This document shows positions 40,728-48,818 of a DNA stretch of 64,000 nucleotides, in pieces. The stretch spans positions 953,193-1,017,192 of the forward strand of contig NZ_NBDP01000030.1 of assembly GCF_004123845.1 (NCBI RefSeq), read 5' to 3'. The notes beneath the pieces were generated by a model that made no database searches, was not told where the DNA came from, and saw only the letters and a list, made by a program, of their open reading frames with translations. This DNA is from Allobosea sp. Tri-44. GTDB taxonomy: Bacteria; Pseudomonadota; Alphaproteobacteria; Rhizobiales; Beijerinckiaceae. Position 1 is the first letter of the stretch. Each line of letters opens with the position of its first letter. A program made the position numbers and the translations under genes.

Positions 40728-41903
40728 ATGCGTCCTGTCCGTACGGTATTCGTGCTTTGCTGCGCCTTGCTCTGCACCCTGCCGGCTACGGCCGGAGAGA
40801 AAGCGGAGGAGACCCTAGCCTCGACGGCCGTGGTCGGATTGCGCGGCGGCTTCGACTCCAGCCCGACCAACAGCAAGGGCGAGAAGGGCAGCCCGACGCT
40901 GACCGGCTTTGCGAGCTGGAACTATCTGCGCGGCACGGCGCAGGACGGCTACGGGCTCGACCTCCTGCTGGTCGACACCCAGTACGATCCACGCCAGCTC
41001 GCCGCCAGCCGGCTGCATACGCTGACGCTGAAGCACGCCACCGGGGTCGGCGAGAGGCTTACCCTGCAATCCTCGCTGGCGATCGAGAACGAGCAGACCT
41101 GGTCGCGCCGCCGCAGCAGCCTGACCTGGCGCGAGCGGCTCAATCTCAGCCTCGGCTCCATCAGGCTTTTTGCCAATGCCGAGGCGCGGCTCGCTGCGCT
41201 CAACGAGCGCAACGTCTTCGCCAGTGGCGATTTCCTGCCCCAGGACGAGAACCTCGCCACGCTCGGCATCACGCCGGGCATCGCCTGGCGCCAGGGTGAG
41301 ACCGAGATCGGCGTCTCGTTCATGGCGTCACGCACCCGCTTCACCAACGGCACCGACTATCTCGGCCTGCGCCGAGACAACTACCGGCTGCAGCCCAACC
41401 TGTTCGTCTCGACCGCACTCAAGGGAGCGAGCTTCGAGGCCTCGCTCTCACCGCTGCAGATCATCTTCCCGGACAAGGAGTTCGAGAACGAGAAGAAGCT
41501 GCTCTATACAGCGAAGCTCCGCGTTCCCTATGAGTGGCTGACGCTCGACCTGTCATCGGGCCGCACCGTCGAGGACACCACCCTGCCCTTCGCCGTGATC
41601 AATCTCGTGACGCTGCACGAGGGCAAGCTCACCGCGCGCTTCAACGACACCAACGCGCTCTCGCTCACCGTCAGGCAGAAGCTGGAGGATTATCTCGGGC
41701 TCGACTCGACGACGCGGACCGCCAGCATCGGCATCGACTATGCGCGCGGCCTCGGCAACGGCATGACCGCAACCGCCTCGGCCGCCTGGCGCAAGACCAA
41801 GGATACCGGGCTGGAAGCGGTGCCGGCCTTCGTGGTCCAGCTCGGACTTCAGAAGCAGCTCGACTTCAGCGAGCCGGGCAAGGCGGTGAAGAAGGGTGGT
41901 TGA
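40728..41903 (+). CDS. Predicted outer-membrane beta-barrel protein, unknown function
   Basis: 391 residues with a Sec signal peptide (MRPVRTVFVLCCALLCTLPA, cleavage after ATA). The mature chain shows alternating amphipathic strands (LTGFASWNYLRG, GYGLDLLLVDTQYDP, LHTLTLKHATGV, GMTATASAAWRKTKD), typical of a transmembrane beta barrel. The C terminus is LQKQLDFSEPGKAVKKGG, so the classic terminal aromatic residue is absent. Its start at ATG 40728 has GAGAGGGG upstream. A repeat follows the stop. Could be a porin-like or surface protein; no family is recognised with confidence. Confidence 0.65.
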   Translation: MRPVRTVFVLCCALLCTLPATAGEKAEETLASTAVVGLRGGFDSSPTNSKGEKGSPTLTGFASWNYLRGTAQDGYGLDLLLVDTQYDPRQLAASRLHTLTLKHATGVGERLTLQSSLAIENEQTWSRRRSSLTWRERLNLSLGSIRLFANAEARLAALNERNVFASGDFLPQDENLATLGITPGIAWRQGETEIGVSFMASRTRFTNGTDYLGLRRDNYRLQPNLFVSTALKGASFEASLSPLQIIFPDKEFENEKKLLYTAKLRVPYEWLTLDLSSGRTVEDTTLPFAVINLVTLHEGKLTARFNDTNALSLTVRQKLEDYLGLDSTTRTASIGIDYARGLGNGMTATASAAWRKTKDTGLEAVPAFVVQLGLQKQLDFSEPGKAVKKGG

Positions 41904-41935
41904 TTTTTCCGCCGCCCGCCGTCGCTTGAGCACCG

Positions 41936-42038
41936 TCATTCCGGACAAGCTGCGGAGCAGCGCAGCTCCGGAATCCATCGAAGGGCGCTGAGCTCTACGA
42001 TGGATTCCGGCACTCCGCTTCGCTGCGGCCGGAATGAC
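41936..42038. repeat. Palindromic repeat, GTCATTCCGG family, copy 3
   Basis: About 103 bases nearly identical to copy 2 at 38743-38848, in the same orientation: GTCATTCCGGACAAGC left and GGCCGGAATGAC right. Lies between the convergent beta-barrel gene and the second TRAP binding-protein gene. Confidence 0.9.
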
Positions 42039-42062
42039 GGTGGAGAGGGAGAAGCTACCCGC

Positions 42063-43076
42063 TCAAGCCAGCTTGCCGCCGACCGCCTTCTCCAGGATCG
42101 CCCAGGCCTCGTCGCCGTACTTGCCCTTCCACTCGCCGTAGAAGCCGGCCTTCTGCAGCGCGGCCCGGAATTCATCGGCCTTGGTCGGGTTGATGACCAT
42201 GCCCTTCGAGGTCAGCTCGGCCTGCAGGCCGGCATTGAGCTTGGCGACGTCGGCCCGCTCGAGCAGGGCGGCGGCGTCGATGTTCTTGGCGACGATGGTC
42301 CGCAGGTCCTGCGGCAGCCGGTCCCAGGCGCGGCGATTGGCCAGGAACCAGAAGCCGTCCCACATATGGTTGGTGAGCGAGAGGTATTTCTGCACCTCGA
42401 ACAGCTTCGCCGTCGCGATGATCGCGAGCGGGTTCTCCTGTCCGTCGACGATCTTGGTCTGCAGCGCCGTATAGACCTCGGCGAAGTTGATGCTGGCCGG
42501 GGCCGAGTCGAAGGCCTTGAACATCGAGGTCCAGAGCGGCGAGACCGGCACGCGGATCTTGAAGCCCTTGAGATCGGCCGGGCTGGTGATCGGGCCCTTG
42601 GATGAGGTCATCTGGCGGAAGCCGTTGTCCCAGATCTTGTCGAGGACATGCAGGTTCGCCTTGGCGATCTGGCCGCGGACATAAGTCCCGAGTTCGCCAT
42701 CCATCGCCTTCCAGACGGAGTCATAGTCCGGGAAGGCAAAGCCGATGCCGCTGACCGAAGCGTTCGGCACGAGCGTCGACAGGATCAGCGGCGACAACGT
42801 GAAGAACTCGACGCCGCCGGAGCGGACCTGGTTCAGCATGTCGGTGTCGGAGCCGAGCTGGTTGTTCGGGAAGATCTGGATGACGACCCGGCCATTGGTC
42901 TCGGCCTTGATCTTCTCCATCGCCTCGGCGGCGCGCACGTTCAACGGATGCGCCAGCGGCAGGTTGTTGGCGTATTTGTAGGTGAATTCCGGCGTCTGGG
43001 CGCGGGCGACCTGGAAGGTCCCGATGGTGGCGGCGGCGGTGGCGCCCTGCAGGATCGTGCGGCGTGAGATCGACAT
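42063..43076 (-). CDS. TRAP transporter substrate-binding protein (DctP family), Tat-type signal
   Basis: 337 residues. The N terminus MSISRRTILQGATAAATIG carries a twin-arginine-like SRRTILQG motif, suggesting folded export, followed by cleavage near ARA. The DctP core includes NGRVVIQIFPNNQLGSD, DLKGFKIRVPVSPLWTSMF with the substrate-carboxylate arginine, and INFAEVYTALQTKIVDGQENPL. Start at ATG 43076 with GGGAGG just upstream. It follows the fused QM permease after a 292-bp gap that contains a palindromic repeat. Substrate unknown, probably an organic acid. Confidence 0.9.
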   Translation of the reverse strand: MSISRRTILQGATAAATIGTFQVARAQTPEFTYKYANNLPLAHPLNVRAAEAMEKIKAETNGRVVIQIFPNNQLGSDTDMLNQVRSGGVEFFTLSPLILSTLVPNASVSGIGFAFPDYDSVWKAMDGELGTYVRGQIAKANLHVLDKIWDNGFRQMTSSKGPITSPADLKGFKIRVPVSPLWTSMFKAFDSAPASINFAEVYTALQTKIVDGQENPLAIIATAKLFEVQKYLSLTNHMWDGFWFLANRRAWDRLPQDLRTIVAKNIDAAALLERADVAKLNAGLQAELTSKGMVINPTKADEFRAALQKAGFYGEWKGKYGDEAWAILEKAVGGKLA

Positions 43077-43222
43077 GGTCTTTCCTCCCTGAAGGTTCTT
43101 CATTGGTCAGCGCGGCCTCGCTCGGACGCGCCAAGGCGTTTTGCTCATGCTGCGCGGCACATACCGCGTGGACAACTGATCGCGATGGTGGGCGGCCATG
43201 CCAAACCGGCATGTCCCAACTC

Positions 43223-43336
43223 AGCCCTCATCCTGAGGAGCCGCGAAGTGGCGTCTCGAAGGATGCTCCAAGAGGCTCCGGAACTGGCTGGAGCATCCTT
43301 CGAGACGCGCCTGCGGCGCTCCTCAGGATGAGGGCT
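43223..43336. repeat. Palindromic repeat, CCCTCATCCTGAGGAGC family, copy 2
   Basis: About 114 bases with the same arms as 31995-32113 (AGCCCTCATCCTGAGGAGC, GCGTCTCGAAGGATGCTCCA and their complements). Sits within the TRAP operon between the fused permease and the binding-protein gene, so it would be transcribed. Confidence 0.9.
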
Positions 43337-43368
43337 CGCGGGAGAGGTCGAAGAACCGGCCCCACCCA

Positions 43369-45267
43369 TCACAGGAACATCGTCGAGAAGGACGGGACGT
43401 AGGCGATGATGGCGAGGCCGGCGAGCAGTGCGAGCAGATAGGGCCAGATCGCGCCCATCGCCTCGTCCGGTTCGACATTGCCGATCTTGCAGGCGATGTA
43501 GAAGCCGATGCCGACCGGCGGCGTCATCAGGCCGATGTTCATCGCGGTGACGACCACCATCGAATAGTGGATGTCGTTGATGCCGAGGCTCTTGGCGATC
43601 GGGAACATCAAGGGCGCCATCAGGACGATCGCCGGCAGGCCCTCGAGCACGCAGCCGAGGATCATGAAGACAACGATCGTCACCGCCATGAAGCTGATCC
43701 AGCCGCCGGGCAGATGCGACATCGCGGTCGCAAGATCGCGGGCGAAGCCGGTCTGGGTCAGCGCCCAGGCCATGGCCGAGGCGGTGCCGAGGATCAGCAG
43801 GATGGCGCCCGAAAGCGCCGCGGTCTCGACCAGCATGCCGTAGAAGGTGCGCCAGCTGATGCCGCCATAGAGGACGATGCCGACGATCAGCGCGTAGAGC
43901 ACGGCGATGGTCGAGACCTCGGTCGCGGTGGCGACGCCGCCGCCGACGGCGCTGCGGATCAGGAAGGGCAGGACGAGGGCCGGCGCCGCGACCAGCGCCG
44001 TCTTCCAGATCGTCGCGAAAGGCGCGCGGCGCACGCCCTTCAGCATCTCGCCCCGCGCCTTCCAGCGCGCCAATATGGCGAGCACGAGCAGCAGCACGGT
44101 CGCGACCACGAGGCCGTTGGTGAAGAGCCCGGCGATCGAGACACCGGCGACCGAGCCGAGCACGATCAGCACGATCGAGGGCGGCACGGTCTCAGCCATG
44201 GCGGCGCCAGTTGAGAGCAGCGCGATCAGTTCCTTGGGCTGGTAGCCGCGCCGCTTCATCTCCGGGAACAGTGCCGGCGCCACCGTCGCCATGTCGGAGA
44301 CCTTGGAGCCGGAGATGCCCGAAACCAGGAAGAGCGAGCCGAGCAGCACATAGGACATGCCGGCGCGGACATGGCCGAGCATCGAGGCCAAGAAATCGAC
44401 GATCGCCTTGCCCATACCGGTGGCATCGAGCACGCAGCCGAGCAGCACGAAGATCGGCACCGAGAGCAGGATCAGGCTCGACATGCCCTCGTCCATGCGC
44501 CCGATCATCACGAAGATCGGCACGCTGGTGCTGAAGGAGAGGAAGCAGAGCGCCCCCAGCCCGAAGCAGAAGGCGATCGGCACGCCGGCGACGAGGCAGA
44601 GAGCGACGACGCCGAGCAGAAATATGACGATGTTGACGTAGCCCAGCGTCTTGAACACCGGCGTGAGCAGGAAGAAGGCGGCCGCGACGACGCCGATCAC
44701 CGCGGCCGAGATCAGGAGATCACGCAGCGTGCAGGTCTTGACCGCATAGGTCAGCACCAGCGCCAGCATGGCGATGATGCCGAAGGCGATGGCCGAGACG
44801 CGGTAGCTCGAGGGTATGTTGAGCGCCGCCGAGGTGACGTAGGATTCCTCGATGACATAGTCGATCGCCGGCCAGGTCATCACCGCCAGGAAGGTCGCGA
44901 CCGCGAGCAGGCCGAAGGCATGGGCAAGGCCGCGCAGGCGCTCCGGCAGCATGCCGACGAAGAGTGTCAGGCGCAGGTGCTCGTTGCGGTCGATCGCGAT
45001 GGCGGCGCCGAGCATGGCGAGCCAGAGGAAGCAGATCGAGGCGGCCTCGTCGATCCAGACCACCGGGATCGACAGGACATAGCGCGAGGTCACGCCGGCG
45101 AGCAGCAATGTGACGATGGCGACGAGCAGGGTCGCGGCGATCACCTCGAGCGGACGCACCAGCGCCGAGCCGACACGCTTCGGGGTATGGTCGAGGCTCT
45201 CCAGGACCGCGGCGACACCATCGCTGGCATGCGCGCCGGCGGCTGCGCTCGTGCGTGTTTCGGCCAT
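43369..45267 (-). CDS. Fused TRAP transporter permease (DctQ-DctM)
   Basis: 632 residues. The first ~200 are a DctQ-like small subunit (SRYVLSIPVVWIDEAASICF, HLRLTLFVGMLPERLRGLAH). The rest is a DctM-like large subunit (VPIFVLLGCVLDATG, SGISGSKVSDMATVAPALFP, ETVPPSIVLIVLG, MTPPVGIGFYIACKIG). Fused QM permeases occur in several TRAP subfamilies. About 16 transmembrane segments are expected. Start at ATG 45267 with GGGAGGAG eight bases upstream. It is divergent from the IclR regulator gene across 178 bp. Confidence 0.92.
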   Translation of the reverse strand: MAETRTSAAAGAHASDGVAAVLESLDHTPKRVGSALVRPLEVIAATLLVAIVTLLLAGVTSRYVLSIPVVWIDEAASICFLWLAMLGAAIAIDRNEHLRLTLFVGMLPERLRGLAHAFGLLAVATFLAVMTWPAIDYVIEESYVTSAALNIPSSYRVSAIAFGIIAMLALVLTYAVKTCTLRDLLISAAVIGVVAAAFFLLTPVFKTLGYVNIVIFLLGVVALCLVAGVPIAFCFGLGALCFLSFSTSVPIFVMIGRMDEGMSSLILLSVPIFVLLGCVLDATGMGKAIVDFLASMLGHVRAGMSYVLLGSLFLVSGISGSKVSDMATVAPALFPEMKRRGYQPKELIALLSTGAAMAETVPPSIVLIVLGSVAGVSIAGLFTNGLVVATVLLLVLAILARWKARGEMLKGVRRAPFATIWKTALVAAPALVLPFLIRSAVGGGVATATEVSTIAVLYALIVGIVLYGGISWRTFYGMLVETAALSGAILLILGTASAMAWALTQTGFARDLATAMSHLPGGWISFMAVTIVVFMILGCVLEGLPAIVLMAPLMFPIAKSLGINDIHYSMVVVTAMNIGLMTPPVGIGFYIACKIGNVEPDEAMGAIWPYLLALLAGLAIIAYVPSFSTMFL

Positions 45268-45445
45268 AAGGGCCGCTCCTCCCATCCGCCCATCGCGTCG
45301 GCATCGCCGATCGCAAGGGTCCACATTATGGCGATTTAGCTCGCTCGTTCCGCCTGGAACATACACGGATCAGCCATTGTTGCAATCACTGGCGCGGCCA
45401 TCTACACCTTTAAAGCAGGAGAGAGGTCCGCATCATGGACCCAAT

Positions 45446-46315
45446 ATGGCGGAGGACATGCAGCACGATTCCGTGCCGACGCCCGATCTGTCAGGCTCGC
45501 AGAGCGTCGACCGCGCTTTGCGACTGCTGGCGCTCGTCGGCCGCGAGACGGCATCCGGCCTGCCGCTCAGCGAGATCGTCGAGGACAGCGGGCTGAACAA
45601 GCCGACCGTCCGGCGCCTGCTGCTGGCGCTGATGCGGGCGGGCCTGGTCGAACAGGAAGCGCGGACGCGGCGCTACCATCTCGGCGAAGAGGCCTTCGTG
45701 CTCGGCCTGCTCTCGGGCCAACGCCACGGCCTGCTCGACCTCGCCATGCCGAGCCTGCGGGCGCTCTCCGACACGACGCAGGACACCAGCTTCTTCTCGA
45801 TCCGGCGCGACCGCTTCGTCATCTGCCTGCATCGCGAGGAAGGTACCTGGCCGGTGCGCACCCATGCCTTGCAGGCCGGCGACCAGCACCCGCTCGGCGT
45901 CGGCGCCGGCTCGCTCGCCATGCTGGCGGCGCTACCGGACGACGAGATCGCGGGGATGATCGAGGCCAATCGCGCCGTCCTCGACGCGCGCTACCCGGCC
46001 TATTCGCCGACGCAGCTCAGGGCCGAGATCGACCTCACCCGGCGTCAGGGCTTCGCCCTCAATCCCGGCCACATCGTCGCCAGCTCCTGGGGCGTCGGCG
46101 TGCCCGTGCGTTATCCGGACGGGCGGGTCGCCGGCGCGCTCAGCATCGCCGCGATTGATTCACGTATGCAGCCGCAACGGCAGGAAGAGCTCGCCGCCCT
46201 GCTGCGCCACGAGGCGCGGCAGGTTGAGACGCGGATCGTCGCCCTGTTGGAGCGGCGCGTGAAGCCGGAGCAGCCCGCGCACAACGAAATCAGGACAGCG
46301 GAGACGACGCCATGA
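45446..46315 (+). CDS. IclR-family transcriptional regulator
   Basis: 289 residues. Winged helix-turn-helix at about 15-75 (QSVDRALRLLALVGRE, LSEIVEDSGLNKPTVRRLLL). The IclR effector domain follows: RDRFVICLHREEGTWPVRTH, HPLGVGAGSLAMLAALPDDE and RRQGFALNPGHIVASSWGVG. It is divergent from the fused TRAP permease and overlaps the acyl-CoA synthetase start by four bases, so it likely controls both. ATG 45446 is used; ATG 45458, with GGAGG almost touching it, is an alternative. Confidence 0.88.
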   Translation: MAEDMQHDSVPTPDLSGSQSVDRALRLLALVGRETASGLPLSEIVEDSGLNKPTVRRLLLALMRAGLVEQEARTRRYHLGEEAFVLGLLSGQRHGLLDLAMPSLRALSDTTQDTSFFSIRRDRFVICLHREEGTWPVRTHALQAGDQHPLGVGAGSLAMLAALPDDEIAGMIEANRAVLDARYPAYSPTQLRAEIDLTRRQGFALNPGHIVASSWGVGVPVRYPDGRVAGALSIAAIDSRMQPQRQEELAALLRHEARQVETRIVALLERRVKPEQPAHNEIRTAETTP

Positions 46316-47952
46316 CGACGAGCGCAGCAGGCGCCGGCCCGGCGGGTGGGCAAAAGCCCGTGACGACGCGGGTGATGAACCTCGCGCATTTCCTGACGCG
46401 CAATGCCCGCCGCTTCAGCGACCGGCCCGGGTTGATCTGGGGCGAGCGGCAATGGACGTGGAGTGAGCTCGACGCGGCCGCGCACGCGCTCTGCGCCGCC
46501 CTGGCGGCGCGCGGCATCGGCAAGGGCGACCGCATCCTCGTCCACTCGAAGAATTGCGACGAGATGTTCGTCTCGATGTTCGCCGCCTTCCGGCTCGGTG
46601 CCGTCTGGGTGCCGACCAATTTTAGGCTGATGCCGGACGAGGTCGCCTGGCTCGCGACGTCCTCGGGCGCCAAGGGCTTCCTCTGCCATGGCGACTTCCC
46701 CGATCATGCGCAGGCCGTCGCCAAGGAGAGCAAGGCGCTCGAGTTCACCTGGCGGATCGGTGCCGGCGCTTTCGGCGAGACGACGCTGACCGAGGCGATC
46801 GCCGCGCATAACGGCAGCCATATGCCGGACGCGGTCGTCGACCGCGACGATCCCTGCTGGTTCTTCTTCACCTCGGGCACCACCGGCCGCTCCAAGGCCG
46901 CGGTGCTGACCCATGGCCAGATGAGTTTCGTCGTCACCAACCACCTCGCCGACCTCGTGCCGGGCTCGACGGAAGCTGACGCTTCGCTCGTCGTCGCCCC
47001 GCTCTCGCACGGCGCCGGCGTGCATCAGCTCGTCCTCTCCGCCCGCGGCGCGCCGACGATCCTGCTGCCGACCGAGCGCTTCGACATCGACGAGGCCTTC
47101 CGGCTGATCGAAAAGCACCGGGTGACCAACATCTTCACCGTGCCGACCATCCTGAAGATGCTGGTCGAGCATCCGGCCGTCGACCTCCACGACCACTCCA
47201 GCCTGCGCCATGTCATCTATGCCGGCGCGCCGATGTATCGCGAGGACCAGAAGACGGCGCTGGCCAAGCTAGGCAAGGTGCTGGTGCAGTATTTCGGCCT
47301 CGGCGAGGTCACCGGCAACATCACGGTGCTGCCGACCTATCTGCACGAGGAAGAGGACGGGCCGCAGGCGCGCATCGGCAGCTGCGGCGTTGAGCGCACC
47401 GGCATCCAGGTCGCGATCCAGAACGATGCGGGCGAGGAGCTCAAGCCCTTCGAGACCGGCGAGATCTGCGTGATCGGCCCGGCCGTCTTCGCCGGCTATT
47501 ACGAGAACCCGGAGGCCAACGCGAAATCCTTCCGCGACGGTTGGTTCCGTACCGGCGATCTCGGCCATATGGACGAGCAGGGCTTCGTCTACATCACCGG
47601 CCGCGCCTCGGACATGTACATCTCCGGCGGCTCGAACATCTATCCGCGCGAGATCGAGGAAAAGATCCTGACCCATCCGGCGATCGCCGAGGCCGCCGTG
47701 CTCGGCGTGCCCGATACGGTCTGGGGCGAGATCGGCGTCGCCGTCTGCGTCGCGCGTGGGCGCATCGATGAAAATGAGCTGGCAAACTATCTTGCCGAGA
47801 AGATCCCACGCTACAAGATGCCCAAGCGCTTCTTCTTCTTCGAGGAGTTGCCGAAATCCGGCTATGGCAAGGTGCCCAAGCGCCTCGTCCGCGACGAACT
47901 GGAGAAGCGCGGCCTGCTCGACTTCGTCCGTGCGCCGGGAGCCTCGGCGTGA
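46312..47952 (+). CDS. AMP-forming acyl-CoA synthetase
   Basis: 546 residues. Activates a carboxylic acid to its CoA thioester with ATP. The P-loop FFTSGTTGRSKAAVLTH is near residue 187, the adenine region is YFGLGEVTGN, and the hinge is GWFRTGDLGHMDEQGFVYITG. The catalytic lysine is expected near residue 521 in KSGYGKVPKRLV. Most similar in pattern to fatty/aryl acid-CoA ligases of the FadD3/benzoate-CoA type; substrate unknown. Coupled to iclR upstream and to the PPC-domain gene downstream by overlapping stop/start codons. Confidence 0.92.
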   Translation: MTTSAAGAGPAGGQKPVTTRVMNLAHFLTRNARRFSDRPGLIWGERQWTWSELDAAAHALCAALAARGIGKGDRILVHSKNCDEMFVSMFAAFRLGAVWVPTNFRLMPDEVAWLATSSGAKGFLCHGDFPDHAQAVAKESKALEFTWRIGAGAFGETTLTEAIAAHNGSHMPDAVVDRDDPCWFFFTSGTTGRSKAAVLTHGQMSFVVTNHLADLVPGSTEADASLVVAPLSHGAGVHQLVLSARGAPTILLPTERFDIDEAFRLIEKHRVTNIFTVPTILKMLVEHPAVDLHDHSSLRHVIYAGAPMYREDQKTALAKLGKVLVQYFGLGEVTGNITVLPTYLHEEEDGPQARIGSCGVERTGIQVAIQNDAGEELKPFETGEICVIGPAVFAGYYENPEANAKSFRDGWFRTGDLGHMDEQGFVYITGRASDMYISGGSNIYPREIEEKILTHPAIAEAAVLGVPDTVWGEIGVAVCVARGRIDENELANYLAEKIPRYKMPKRFFFFEELPKSGYGKVPKRLVRDELEKRGLLDFVRAPGASA

Positions 47953-48806
47953 GGACGATCCAGCAGCCGGGACCGGCCGAGGCCGAGCGGGTGCAGTGGG
48001 CCGAGGCGCGCGGCCGCAAGCTCACGCTTGAGCTGAAGCCCGGCCTGCTGCTCGACGCGATCGCCGAGGCCTTCGCCGCGCAGGGCTTCTCCAGCGGCGT
48101 GCTGCGGCTGCCGGCCGGGCTCACCCTCGCGCCCTTCGCCTATGTCATGCCGGCGCTGTCGGCGACGCCGGAGCATGCAGCCTTCTACAGCGAGACCTTC
48201 CGGCCGGAGGGCGTGACCCGGATCGAGGCGGGAGCGCTGACCTTCGGCGCGCGCGACGACGCTCCGTTCTTCCATGGCCATGCGCTCTGGCGCGAGGCCG
48301 ACGGCACCCGCAATGGCGGTCATATCCTGCCGGACCAGAGCTTCCTGGCAGAACCGATCAGCGTCGATGCGGTCGGATTGGAGGGCGCCGGCTTCGTCGC
48401 CGGTCATGATCTGGAGACCAATTTCAAGCTATTCATGCCTGCGCAGCGGCCAAGTGGCGGTGCGGACGCCGGCGGCCGTTTCTTCGTGCTGCGACTACGG
48501 CCGAACCGCGATGTCTTCACTGCGCTGGAAGCGTTCTGCGCCGAGCGCGGCATCGCGCAGGCGATCATCCATGGCGGCGTCGGCTCGACCATCGGCGCGC
48601 GCTTTGCCGATGGCCGCTCGATCGAGCCCTTCGCCACCGAGATCGCGATCACCGCTGGCCATGTCGCGCCTGGCACTGACGGCAAGCCGGAAGCAGCGCT
48701 CGCCATCGCGCTGGTCGACTATACCGGCGGCATGGCGCAGGGCGCCCTCGCGCGCGGCGAGAACCCGGTCCTGATGACGCTTGAGCTGGTGCTGGAGGCG
48801 CAATAG
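47949..48806 (+). CDS. PPC/DUF296-domain protein (two domains)
   Basis: 285 residues, GTG start at 47949 inside the acyl-CoA synthetase stop (GTGA). It looks like two copies of the PPC (DUF296) fold. The first ends with FFHGHALWREADGTRNGGHI then LPDQSFLAEPISVDAVGL; the second is RFFVLRLRPNRDVFTALEAF, then IIHGGVGSTIGARFADG. PPC domains occur in AT-hook DNA-binding proteins and in small metabolic proteins with metal-binding His residues. In this operon a role in metabolism of the CoA-activated acid is more likely, by context only. Confidence 0.8.
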   Translation: MRTIQQPGPAEAERVQWAEARGRKLTLELKPGLLLDAIAEAFAAQGFSSGVLRLPAGLTLAPFAYVMPALSATPEHAAFYSETFRPEGVTRIEAGALTFGARDDAPFFHGHALWREADGTRNGGHILPDQSFLAEPISVDAVGLEGAGFVAGHDLETNFKLFMPAQRPSGGADAGGRFFVLRLRPNRDVFTALEAFCAERGIAQAIIHGGVGSTIGARFADGRSIEPFATEIAITAGHVAPGTDGKPEAALAIALVDYTGGMAQGALARGENPVLMTLELVLEAQ

Positions 48807-48818
48807 CGCGCCTCCTCC

